64,000 bases of DNA, taken from assembly GCA_002441125.1 (NCBI GenBank), contig DJVI01000009.1, positions 1 to 64,000 on the forward strand, read 5' to 3'. Source of the stretch: Caldifarciminota bacterium UBA6260. GTDB taxonomy: Bacteria; Hydrothermota; 32-111. The translations under genes were made by a program, and so were the position numbers. Under the pieces are notes generated by a model. The model worked only from the letters and a program-made list of their open reading frames with translations, made no database searches and had not been told where the DNA came from. Numbering within the stretch: the first letter of the stretch is position 1; each line of letters opens with the position of its first letter. Below, one piece after another: positions 9,279 through 17,470 of the stretch.

Positions 9279-10139
9279 CTACCTGTAATTTAAAAATCCC
9301 TGTTTTACCTTTATTCCAGTGTACCCTTTATCTAAAAGGTTTTTTAATATTTCTGGAACTTTATAAACAGAGCTATCTATTTTCGATAACTCTTCAATCC
9401 AAATTTTTATATTATCCAAACCAATCTCATCAGCCATTGAAAGAGGACCTTTGTACATTTTGAGTCCTTTTTTCATAACATAGTCAAATTCTTCAGGAGA
9501 AACTCCAGTTTCTCTCATCACATCACATGCTTCAAGGATTGTTGCTATAAGAACTCTTGGACCGATAAGCCCTGCACCATCTTTTAGCTCTACAATTTTT
9601 AAATCTATTTTTGTAATAAATTCCTTTACTATTTCAATTGTCGTATCAGAAGTATTCTCACTTTTAAAAAGTTCTATCAATTTATATATTGGAACTGAAG
9701 GAACTGGATGTATATTGACACATTTTGATGCTATATCACTATCTTCGAGAAGATCTTTTAAACTGTTAGTCTGGGATGTGAATATTACGGGGATATTCAT
9801 ATTAACATCATTTTTTATCTTCTCTCTAACCTCTCTTTTTCTCTGTAATCTATCTTCAACAGATTCAATTATTATGTCTATATCATGCTTTGAAAAATCT
9901 GAAAGATTCTCGATATGTTCCATCCTTGAAAGCATAACCTTTTTATCCTTTAAAGTTAATCCCCAGTGCTCAATCTCATTATCAATATTTCTTTCAATTA
10001 TATTTAGTGCTGACTGGTAAACATCATAATCCTTTTCATATATCACAGCAGTTAATCCTTTGTTTATAACTGTTTGAACGAGACCTGCTCCCAAATTCCT
10101 TATACCATAAAAACCTATTTTAGTTATCTTTACCATCAT
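9279..10139 (-). CDS. 3-hydroxyacyl-CoA dehydrogenase-like protein with an altered active site
   Basis: The 286-residue chain keeps the two-domain layout of short-chain 3-hydroxyacyl-CoA dehydrogenases: an N-terminal Rossmann region, then an all-helical domain with GPLSMADEIGLDNI and a C-terminal KQGFLNY. The His-Glu pair seems kept (NIHPVPSVPIYKLIEL). The usual SNTSS reads SQTNS, the HFFNP run is lost, and the VNR motif reads IGPR, so the Ser and Asn expected at the active site are replaced. The nucleotide loop GIRNLGAG is also unusual. It overlaps ndk by 4 nt. It may act on another substrate or be a binding protein. Confidence 0.7.
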   Translation of the reverse strand: MMVKITKIGFYGIRNLGAGLVQTVINKGLTAVIYEKDYDVYQSALNIIERNIDNEIEHWGLTLKDKKVMLSRMEHIENLSDFSKHDIDIIIESVEDRLQRKREVREKIKNDVNMNIPVIFTSQTNSLKDLLEDSDIASKCVNIHPVPSVPIYKLIELFKSENTSDTTIEIVKEFITKIDLKIVELKDGAGLIGPRVLIATILEACDVMRETGVSPEEFDYVMKKGLKMYKGPLSMADEIGLDNIKIWIEELSKIDSSVYKVPEILKNLLDKGYTGIKVKQGFLNYR

Positions 10140-10540
10140 CTCTCCTTAAAAAAAACTTTTTTTTCATAAAGAAAAGATTTTTTCGAATCTGAAGCATGAA
10201 CAGAGTTTCTTCTAAAAGTCTCTCCGAAAAGATGCCTTATGGTTCCCTCTTTTGCTTCTTTTGGATCAGTAGCACCAACAATTTCCCTTAAATGGTTTAT
10301 AGCGTTCTTTCTTTCAAGTATAACTCCAACAGTTAAACCTGAGCACATGTAATCTACAAGATCTTTGAAAAAATCTTTTTTTCTATGCACAGCATAGAAC
10401 TCTTTTGCTAAACTTTTTGACATTTTTTGGGATTTTATTTTTACTATCTTAAAACCTTCATCCTCAACTATCGAAAGTATTTTTCCCACAAGGTTTCTTT
10501 TTGTGGCATCAGGTTTTATCAACATAAGGGTTCTTTCCAG
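10136..10540 (-). CDS. ndk: Nucleoside diphosphate kinase
   Basis: It moves phosphate between nucleoside di- and triphosphates through a phosphohistidine. Motifs are RTLMLIKPDATKR at the start, the catalytic His in NSVHASDS and the FGETFRRNS region. An ATG at 10576 would add 12 residues not usual for the family and overlap carbamate kinase. A CTG at 10540 gives the standard N-terminus (LERTLMLIKPDA), lies 1 nt after the arcC stop and follows AAGGGGG, so I used it. The resulting 134 residues are near normal length, and the start codon is the uncertain point. Confidence 0.9.
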   Translation of the reverse strand: MERTLMLIKPDATKRNLVGKILSIVEDEGFKIVKIKSQKMSKSLAKEFYAVHRKKDFFKDLVDYMCSGLTVGVILERKNAINHLREIVGATDPKEAKEGTIRHLFGETFRRNSVHASDSKKSFLYEKKVFFKER

Positions 10541-10541
10541 A

Positions 10542-11483
10542 TTACCCCCTTTTGATAAGTGTTCCCGACTCTCCATTTACAACATCTTTCCCAAGCTCAA
10601 CTGAACCTATCAAAGCCCTTTTACCTGTATTCTCTACAAATCTTATCATCGCTTCGATTTTTGGTCCCATAGAACCTGCTGGGAATTGTCCCTCTATAAA
10701 ATATTTTCTCGCTTCTGAAACCGTCAACTCTTTCAACTCTATTTCGTTAGCTTTTCTGAAATTTATACAAACCCTTTTAACAGCTGTTAGAATGTAGAAT
10801 TCATCCGCACCGATCTCCTCAGCAAGAAGTGCAGAAGCTTTGTCTTTATCTATAACAGCATCAAGTCCTTCAAGGTTACCTTTACTATCATAATAAACAG
10901 GTATACCTCCACCACCTGCTGCAATAACTATATAACCGTTTTCAAGCAATGTTTTTATAACATCCTTCTCAACTATTCCTTTAGGCTCAGGTGATGGAAC
11001 AACCCTTCTGTAACCTCTTCCAACATCATGTTTGACAACCCAACCTTTTTTCAAAAGGTTAGGGACATCTTCCTCTTTGTAGAATTTACCAACAAATTTT
11101 GATGGATTTTTAATTGATGGATCATTCTGATCAACAAGAACCTGTGTTATAACAACAGCCACCTGTTTTTGGATGCCCTCTCTTTTCAACCTGTTCATCA
11201 AAGATTGTGAAATCATATAGCCAATTGATCCTTGAGTTTCAGCATCTATTACACCAAGTGGGAGTGTTGGGACTTCACCTTCAGCCATCTCATTTTTCAA
11301 AAGTTCAAAACCTGCCTGTGGCCCATTACCATGTGTTATAACTACAGAAAAATCTTGACGGAGTAGCTGGACTACTCCGTCAAGAGACATTCTTGTATTA
11401 GCGAATTGCTCAGTAATAGTCCCCTTCTGTCCATCCTGTATCAAAGCGTTTCCACCAAGAGCAACTACAGCTATCTTTGCCAT
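10542..11483 (-). CDS. arcC: Carbamate kinase
   Basis: It interconverts carbamoyl phosphate plus ADP with ATP, CO2 and ammonia. The 313-residue protein opens with VVALGGNALIQ and contains VVITHGNGPQ, a GPEP-like PSPEPKGI loop, AAGGGGIPVY and GSMGPKIEA, all typical of the amino-acid kinase family's carbamate kinase branch. No arginine deiminase or ornithine carbamoyltransferase gene is close by, so the source of carbamoyl phosphate is unclear. Its neighbour is a COG2403-type protein 6 nt upstream. Confidence 0.93.
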   Translation of the reverse strand: MAKIAVVALGGNALIQDGQKGTITEQFANTRMSLDGVVQLLRQDFSVVITHGNGPQAGFELLKNEMAEGEVPTLPLGVIDAETQGSIGYMISQSLMNRLKREGIQKQVAVVITQVLVDQNDPSIKNPSKFVGKFYKEEDVPNLLKKGWVVKHDVGRGYRRVVPSPEPKGIVEKDVIKTLLENGYIVIAAGGGGIPVYYDSKGNLEGLDAVIDKDKASALLAEEIGADEFYILTAVKRVCINFRKANEIELKELTVSEARKYFIEGQFPAGSMGPKIEAMIRFVENTGKRALIGSVELGKDVVNGESGTLIKRG

Positions 11484-11489
11484 AATATT

Positions 11490-12815
11490 TTACTTTTTAA
11501 TCTTTTTCACAAAATTTTTCAAAACATCTTCAAGATTCGGTCTTCCTATTTCCTGAAGATCATAACCAACTCTTACTGATGGTTTGTTTATTTTCACAAG
11601 TCTACCAAGATTTATAGGTGTAGCAATAACTATTGTATCACATGGTATCTTGTTTATTGTTTTTTCAAGGTCTGAGATCTGTTTTTTAGAATAACCCATA
11701 GCTGGAAGGATAGGTCCCGCTTCAGAATATTTTTCGTATGTTTCTTTTATTTCACCGACAGCGTATGGATGTGGATCTATTATCTCTTTTGCTCCAAACC
11801 TTTTTGCTGCAACTACTCCAGCACCATATTTCATTTCACCATGTGTGAGTGTTGGTCCATCCTCAACTACAGCTACTCTTTTTCCCTTTATTAGTTCTGG
11901 CTTTTCAACTGAGACAGGTGATGCTGCCTCTATAACTGTCGCTTTTGGATTTACCTTTGCAATACTTTCTCTAACTATCTCGACATTTTCAGGTTTCGCT
12001 GAATCTATTTTGTTTATAACTATTACATCTGCAAGTCTAATGTTTACACAACCAGGATAGTATGTTAACTCATGTCCCGGTCTATGTGGATCGGCAACAG
12101 TTATAACAAGATCAGGTTTATAGAATGGGAAATCATTGTTTCCACCATCCCAAAGAATTATATCAGCTTCCTTTTCAGCCTGTCTTATTATATCCTCATA
12201 ATCAACACCAGCATAAACAACTGTTCCATTATTTATATGTGGTTCATACTCTTCCATCTCTTCTATTGTACAGTTATGTTTTTTAAGATCTTCTATTGAA
12301 GCAAACCTCTGAACTCTTTGCTTTTCAAGGTCTCCATAAGGCATAGGATGCCTTATAGCAACGAGTTTGTAACCCATATTTCTGAGAATTGAAGAGACAG
12401 CCCTTGTTGTCTGTGATTTTCCAGAACCTGTTCTAACCGCAACTATAGATACAACTGGTTTTGTTGATTTTATGTATGTTTGTTCTGGACCAAGAAGCAT
12501 ATAACTTGCACCAGCAGCCATAGCCTCTGCACCTTTTGACATAACATATTGATTTGAAACATCAGAATAAGAGAAAACAACAAGATCGACCTTCTTCTCT
12601 TTTATTATTTTTGCCATATCCTTTTCATCATAGATTGGAATACCTTTTTTATAAAGTTTTCCAGCGAGTGATGGTGGATACAATCTTCCCTCTATATCTG
12701 GGATCTGTGTAGCAGTAAAACCAACAACCTCATATTCTTCATTATTTCTAAAATAAACATTAAAATTATGGAAATCTCTCCCTGCAGCACCTAAAATCAA
12801 AACTCTCTTTTTCAT
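11490..12815 (-). CDS. COG2403-type P-loop protein (annotated in relatives as cyclic 2,3-diphosphoglycerate synthetase)
   Basis: The 441 residues begin with a nucleotide-binding fold (VLILGAAGRDFHNFN). The P-loop is VRTGSGKSQTTR near residue 130, with DGGNNDFPF near residue 225 and NKIDSAKPE near residue 270 resembling a GTPase specificity motif. The family is often called cyclic 2,3-diphosphoglycerate synthetase from one archaeal enzyme, but most members are uncharacterised. It is the first gene of the carbamate kinase/NDP kinase/acetate kinase operon and has GGAGG before its ATG. Its place beside carbamate kinase suggests a phosphoryl-transfer function; that is inference. Confidence 0.75.
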   Translation of the reverse strand: MKKRVLILGAAGRDFHNFNVYFRNNEEYEVVGFTATQIPDIEGRLYPPSLAGKLYKKGIPIYDEKDMAKIIKEKKVDLVVFSYSDVSNQYVMSKGAEAMAAGASYMLLGPEQTYIKSTKPVVSIVAVRTGSGKSQTTRAVSSILRNMGYKLVAIRHPMPYGDLEKQRVQRFASIEDLKKHNCTIEEMEEYEPHINNGTVVYAGVDYEDIIRQAEKEADIILWDGGNNDFPFYKPDLVITVADPHRPGHELTYYPGCVNIRLADVIVINKIDSAKPENVEIVRESIAKVNPKATVIEAASPVSVEKPELIKGKRVAVVEDGPTLTHGEMKYGAGVVAAKRFGAKEIIDPHPYAVGEIKETYEKYSEAGPILPAMGYSKKQISDLEKTINKIPCDTIVIATPINLGRLVKINKPSVRVGYDLQEIGRPNLEDVLKNFVKKIKK

Positions 12816-12866
12816 AACTAAACCTCCTAAAATTAAAACTATTTTTTACTTATAATAAAAAAAATA

Positions 12867-12894
12867 AGTTAACATAATAAAATATTGTTGTCAA
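12867..12894 (-). promoter_or_regulatory. Promoter for the arcC-ndk-ackA operon
   Basis: TTGACA (12894-12889) is followed after 16 nt by a weaker TTAACT. A leader of about 45 nt with GGAGG precedes the first ATG. Confidence 0.45.
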
Positions 12895-12906
12895 TAGGTA
12901 AAATTT

Positions 12907-13860
12907 CTATTGTTTTTTTATGATCAGGTTCAAAAATGGATAAAAGAATCCTTCACTAATTTTTGGGTATATAGATCTTAAAACATTTAAATATCTCCGC
13001 TCAACTGAAAATGGAACCAAAAATTGTTTCAAATATGAAACTACCTTTATTTTTTCAACTTTACTGTTTAAAGCAATTTCAAACTCATGAAAACTCACCC
13101 CTCTTCCCCTTCTTAAAAAATGAAGGAATTTCTCATCTGAAAATTCTTTGTATAGTTCTCTGAAATTACTTCTTTCACTGAATTTAGTATAATCGAACGC
13201 CAACCTATCAGGTAGCCAGTTGAAAAATGGTAGCAAAGATGTGTGTTCATCAAAATACCATAATCTGTTTGGAGCTTCAACAACAATTAAGAAAGAACCA
13301 TTTGAAAGTATCGAAAAATATTTTTTAATTGATTCTATCCTTTCTTCATACAACATATGCTCTAAAGATGCGTAAAAAATTATCACATCAAATTTTTTTT
13401 CTTTAACTTTTTCAAAAAGTTCTAAACAGTTGCCAGATAAAAAATCAGCTTCAAGCCCATAAATTTTCATTCTCTCTTTTGCTATATTTAAACTACTCTC
13501 ATCTATATCTATTCCTGTAACAAAAGCACCCTGTTCTGTTAAAGCAACAGTTGATGAACCTGTTCCACATCCAATCTCAAGTATATTTGAGTTTTTAAGT
13601 TTAACAGTTTTATTTATCCAAGGTATATAATGGTATCTATTTTCAAAAAGCCTAAGATAGAGTTGAGTTTTTAAATCATTTTCAAAAACTTTTTTAGAAA
13701 AATTATCTTTTCCTCTCCAACCTTTGAAAAATTCTTCTTCAAGAAGTCTTTTAAATTTCTCCAATTTTTCTTCATCAACATTTCTAAAATTCTCTTTAAG
13801 TTTTTTGGGAAGAGTTTCTTTTTCAATTTTTTTATAAACTCTGTTAAAAAATCTTTTCAT
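12907..13860 (-). CDS. SAM-dependent methyltransferase, class I
   Basis: This soluble 317-residue protein has motif I LEIGCGTGSS, an acidic loop after strand 2 (VTGIDIDESS), and FDVIIFYASLEHM as the motif IV/V region. The N-terminal third is highly charged and helical. It is a single-gene unit between the energy operon and the repeat-bounded island. An upstream TTG at 13932 would add 24 residues, but a TTGACT promoter-like sequence lies inside that extension, so the ATG at 13860 is preferred. The substrate cannot be read from the sequence. Confidence 0.75.
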   Translation of the reverse strand: MKRFFNRVYKKIEKETLPKKLKENFRNVDEEKLEKFKRLLEEEFFKGWRGKDNFSKKVFENDLKTQLYLRLFENRYHYIPWINKTVKLKNSNILEIGCGTGSSTVALTEQGAFVTGIDIDESSLNIAKERMKIYGLEADFLSGNCLELFEKVKEKKFDVIIFYASLEHMLYEERIESIKKYFSILSNGSFLIVVEAPNRLWYFDEHTSLLPFFNWLPDRLAFDYTKFSERSNFRELYKEFSDEKFLHFLRRGRGVSFHEFEIALNSKVEKIKVVSYLKQFLVPFSVERRYLNVLRSIYPKISEGFFYPFLNLIIKKQ

Positions 13861-13876
13861 AAAAACCCTATTAAAT

Positions 13877-13905
13877 TTTTTAAACGAATACTCCCAAAAA
13901 GTCAA
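13877..13905 (-). promoter_or_regulatory. Possible promoter for the methyltransferase
   Basis: TTGACT (13905-13900), a 17-nt spacer and TAAAAA (13882-13877), followed by AGGG and the ATG at 13860. Confidence 0.4.
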
Positions 13906-14112
13906 GACTTTTTTTAAATGGAAACCTTTCAAATTTTAAAAATTTATGATTAAAACTTTTTGTATTAATGGCAAACAGAGTTTCCAAAAATCATTTCAAA
14001 AAACATCCTTTTTAAACTTACTTCTAATCGTTGCGATAATCTAATGGCTATTCATAGTTTTTTATTTCTTTAAAAAATCATCAATAAAGGGAAAAAAGTA
14101 ATATTTTTTTCT

Positions 14113-14150
14113 TCAAAAATGTCACACTGTCAAGCACCGTCCCCAATATT
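14113..14150. repeat. 38-bp direct repeat, left copy (island boundary)
   Basis: It is identical over 38 bases to 24120-24157 and in the same orientation; the match stops sharply on both sides. The core contains CACTGTCAAGCACCGTCCCC. This copy supplies the last six codons and the stop of the KAP gene. It could be an attachment-type scar or a dispersed REP-like unit. Confidence 0.9.
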
Positions 14151-16112
14151 TGAATTTGAAATACCGTTACCAATATTGGAATTATTTACTATTTCCTTAA
14201 GTTTATTTAAACTATTTGTAATATCCTCTTTGAGATATTCATCAAAATTTTCTTTTTCCATTTCCATTTTATCATTTACTTTAGCTAAAATATTTTGAAA
14301 AATATCTTTGACTTTTGCTTTATCATAATTACTAATAACATTAATCAAAATCTCTTCCAATAAAAGATCTCTTATACTTAAACGAGATCCTTCTTTTACA
14401 AGTCGAAGATTATTTAAATAATGTTCTTTGATTTCATTTTTAAAGTTATCAAAATCTTTATTAAAAAATTCTAAAATTTCATTTATTGACTTAAATTTTT
14501 TTTTATTTATTTCTAAAAGATTTTCTTTTAAACCTAAATATAAATTCAGATTATATATTCTAAATAATCTTTTGAATAAAATAAATTGAACTACTTTTTT
14601 TTCGTTTTTTTTCATACCCTTAATAGTATTTTCAAATATGTCTTTAAAATCCAATTTTTCTTTAAATATTTCTCTAATAAAATTTATAATCATATTTTCT
14701 TGTTCTTCTTCATTATTTTTATAATTTATTTTAAAATAAATTAAAAACAATATAAGTTCCATTACACTTTTAATCTCAACAATATTTTTATTAAGTAATA
14801 ATTCTACTTTTTCAATAAAATTGTTTACTTTAGTTTTTTCGTCCTTATCACTTGACTGACCTAATATCTTATCCGAAATTTGTTCATTATTCTCTTTAAG
14901 GTTAATTAAATTTATATCTAATTGATGGATAAATAAAATCCTTTGGGTCATTAAATGTTCCCATATTAAAGGATGCTTAAATTTTAACCATTCAATTAGG
15001 ATAATATCTAACAAAAAAATATTCTCTGCTATTTCTTTTCTACCTTTTATTATTTGTTTCACATTTTCTGTTAACATAATAACATCTCTAAAATCATCAA
15101 AATCAAAAATACTCGTTGATGTTAAGATATTGTTTAATAAAGCCAATATCAATTCTTTTTGAGAATCGTCATTAGATAAATGTTCATCAATTATTTCTAT
15201 TTTTATTTTTTCTTGAAAAAAATCTCTCAAAATTTCAATAGGATTAACAAGTTCTATTTTATAATCGAATGTTTTATTTAAATAACCACTTATTAAATAT
15301 TCCTTTTCAAAAATATTCATTAAAGCATTTCTATCAATAGTTGTTATAAGGTAAAAATTTGGAATCCTGCTAAAGCAGTTTATAAATTTAAATATCTCCA
15401 AAATTGTTTCACTATCTATTAATCTATCTAATTCATCTAATATTAGTATAAATTTTTTAGATTTAATATTTTTCTTAATATGATTTTTAAAATGGTTTAA
15501 TCTATTTTCAAAATTTATAAGATCATCAATGTAAAATTTAAAACCACTAACTGTTACATCATAGTTTCTAAATATATTTTCCCAATAACAATACCTAAAT
15601 TTTAATCCTAAAAATTTTATAAGATTGTAATATATCTGCTCAGAAGAATAAAAACTTATTAAATTAAGATAAACAATTTCTATTTCTTTATCTTTTTTAC
15701 TTCCATTACTTTTTTTACAAAATGTTTTTTGAAAATATTTTAATAGAGTTGACTTACCTGTTCCCCATTTCCCTACTACAGCAATTGTTGCATTATTAAT
15801 CTCCACATTTTCAATAATACTCTTTAATTCTTCACAATTCTTTTTGATATTATATGCAGGTTCATCTATATTACTCAAATGAGTATTTTTAATTTCATCA
15901 TCTGAATATTGTACATTATTGAAAAATGTATCTCTCAAATACAAGATAAAAATAGAAATAATCAATAACAGTAATGGTAAAATTATATTTAACAAATTTA
16001 GAAAATAATTGTAAAAAAGTTTAATTTTGAAAATTAATAACAAAATTAATAGAAAAAAGATTATTAAACCTATTCTATTTATAAACTTTTCTTTATTTGA
16101 ATTAAACCACAT
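14130..16112 (-). CDS. KAP-family P-loop NTPase with two N-terminal membrane helices
   Basis: About 660 residues, very rich in Lys, Asn and Ile. Two hydrophobic helices span roughly residues 13-60. Walker A is VVGKWGTGKST near residue 115 and Walker B is ILILDELDR near residue 220, the pattern of the KAP NTPases often found with defence genes. The C-terminal half is helical and charged, without a known domain. The tail repeats NSNIG(N/D)G and its end lies in the 38-bp repeat. Start choices are TTG 16118 or ATG 16112; I used the ATG. It has its own promoter. Anchoring to the inner membrane is inferred from the helices. Confidence 0.75.
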   Translation of the reverse strand: MWFNSNKEKFINRIGLIIFFLLILLLIFKIKLFYNYFLNLLNIILPLLLLIISIFILYLRDTFFNNVQYSDDEIKNTHLSNIDEPAYNIKKNCEELKSIIENVEINNATIAVVGKWGTGKSTLLKYFQKTFCKKSNGSKKDKEIEIVYLNLISFYSSEQIYYNLIKFLGLKFRYCYWENIFRNYDVTVSGFKFYIDDLINFENRLNHFKNHIKKNIKSKKFILILDELDRLIDSETILEIFKFINCFSRIPNFYLITTIDRNALMNIFEKEYLISGYLNKTFDYKIELVNPIEILRDFFQEKIKIEIIDEHLSNDDSQKELILALLNNILTSTSIFDFDDFRDVIMLTENVKQIIKGRKEIAENIFLLDIILIEWLKFKHPLIWEHLMTQRILFIHQLDINLINLKENNEQISDKILGQSSDKDEKTKVNNFIEKVELLLNKNIVEIKSVMELILFLIYFKINYKNNEEEQENMIINFIREIFKEKLDFKDIFENTIKGMKKNEKKVVQFILFKRLFRIYNLNLYLGLKENLLEINKKKFKSINEILEFFNKDFDNFKNEIKEHYLNNLRLVKEGSRLSIRDLLLEEILINVISNYDKAKVKDIFQNILAKVNDKMEMEKENFDEYLKEDITNSLNKLKEIVNNSNIGNGISNSNIGDGA

Positions 16113-16198
16113 CGACAATTTTTATCTTATTTTAAGGAACCAATCTTTGAAATTTAAAAACTTTATTCCTAACTTCATTCCCTTTATACTTTTTTAAA

Positions 16199-16226
16199 AT
16201 TATAAACAATAAAATTACTAAATCAA
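16199..16226 (-). promoter_or_regulatory. Promoter for the KAP NTPase gene
   Basis: TTGATT (16226-16221), a 16-nt spacer and TATAAT (16204-16199). The leader would be about 75-80 nt. The remaining bases up to 16445 are very AT-rich and hold no gene that I can see. Confidence 0.55.
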
Positions 16227-16445
16227 GCAAAAATTTTAAGTCAATTTACTTGTTTTGAATAACCTACATTGAAATAAGTGATGGTATATTTATCTATAAA
16301 ACTTAAAATAATCATAATAAAAATCATTTAAACATAGTAAAGTAAAAGGTCTTTATCTAACATTACATTAAGTCCTATAATTAAAAATATCCTTTTCTCA
16401 ATAATATCTTATTTTATAACAGTTTTTGCAATTTTTATTTCTCAT

Positions 16446-16539
16446 TCCCTTCCACTATTTTTATTTCTTCCTCAGTCAAACCATATAATTTATAAACCAT
16501 CTGGTCAATCTGGCGTTCGTATTCTTTGACTTTGGCCTG
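16446..16539 (-). repeat. 94-bp duplicate of the methylase 3' end (detached copy)
   Basis: It matches 17475-17568 at 91 of 94 positions in direct orientation. On the minus strand it still encodes the methylase tail AKVKEYERQIDQMVYKLYGL in an open frame, but is joined to nothing upstream. It begins 7 nt downstream of the DUF3800 gene stop. The two copies therefore flank the DUF3800-type gene, which points to insertion or tandem duplication followed by deletion. Confidence 0.9.
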
Positions 16540-16546
16540 GCAAATT

Positions 16547-17470
16547 TTAAAATAATGACAATTCCCCTTGTCCAGATTTTTCCTCAACATATTTTAAATT
16601 TCTATTAGTATAAAACTGGTTCCTATATCTTTTTGGGTCGCCAATATCTGTTTTTTCTTTTGGGAAAAATCTAACCATTATTCTCTTATTATAAGAACTA
16701 TTTTTCGTATTATCAATTAGTTCAATGAGTAATGGCAAATAACAATCAGCAAGTTCTTCTCTATATTTTGATTTTTTACTCTTTTCAATACCATGAATAA
16801 TACTTGTTGTTACACCGAGAACACAATCACATAATTGTATTAGGTTGGAACGTCTGTCTACTTTATGGTCTTTTGGAAGAAAAGTTATTTCTTTACAATT
16901 GAAGAATATATCTTCTTGTTCACTTATTTTGTAAATACAGTGCCAAGGGAAATATTTGTGTTGTTTTTGTTGTCCATCCTCGTGATAAATATTCTCAACA
17001 ATAATTTTTTTATTCCCAAAAAATGTTTTTATGGCATATAATAATGCTGACCGAAAAAAACGATTGTATTTACTATTGAAGTCATTATTCTGGTCAAACT
17101 CTTCTTTTGAAAGGTATGAGTTATTTAATCCAAGAATATATGAATAAAATTTCTTTTGACTTTTATCAGGGTTTAAAATATACTCAAACCATCTTCTACA
17201 TATATTTTTTTCATCTGCACTTGCAATTTCTGACCAATGCATAATATGGTTGTTTTTCACATAATAAGGAGAATTTATATCAAAATTGCCCTTAAATCGT
17301 TCCTGAATAATATCATCAAGTAAAGGATTGTCAATATCTTCAACAATCAACCCTATGTAATGCCATTCATTCCCAGTATATGAACAAAATTTGGATTGGA
17401 TTTCATCGGCATAAATATTAATTGTAACAGGATTTTCTTTTATTTCATTACCAAATAAATCCTTGCTCAT
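16547..17470 (-). CDS. DUF3800-like protein, putative RNase H-fold nuclease
   Basis: Of 307 residues, the first strand carries IYADEIQ, corresponding to the (Y/F)xDE start of DUF3800 proteins. A middle strand ends in ENIYHEDG, and SNLIQLCDCVLG corresponds to the late QxAD/CD helix. This spacing of acidic residues suits a two-metal RNase H-like fold. The N-terminus MSKDLFGNEI is hydrophilic. It overlaps the methylase stop by 4 nt (ATGA), so it is translated with the restriction-type genes. It could be an accessory nuclease; activity is inference. Confidence 0.6.
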   Translation of the reverse strand: MSKDLFGNEIKENPVTINIYADEIQSKFCSYTGNEWHYIGLIVEDIDNPLLDDIIQERFKGNFDINSPYYVKNNHIMHWSEIASADEKNICRRWFEYILNPDKSQKKFYSYILGLNNSYLSKEEFDQNNDFNSKYNRFFRSALLYAIKTFFGNKKIIVENIYHEDGQQKQHKYFPWHCIYKISEQEDIFFNCKEITFLPKDHKVDRRSNLIQLCDCVLGVTTSIIHGIEKSKKSKYREELADCYLPLLIELIDNTKNSSYNKRIMVRFFPKEKTDIGDPKRYRNQFYTNRNLKYVEEKSGQGELSLF

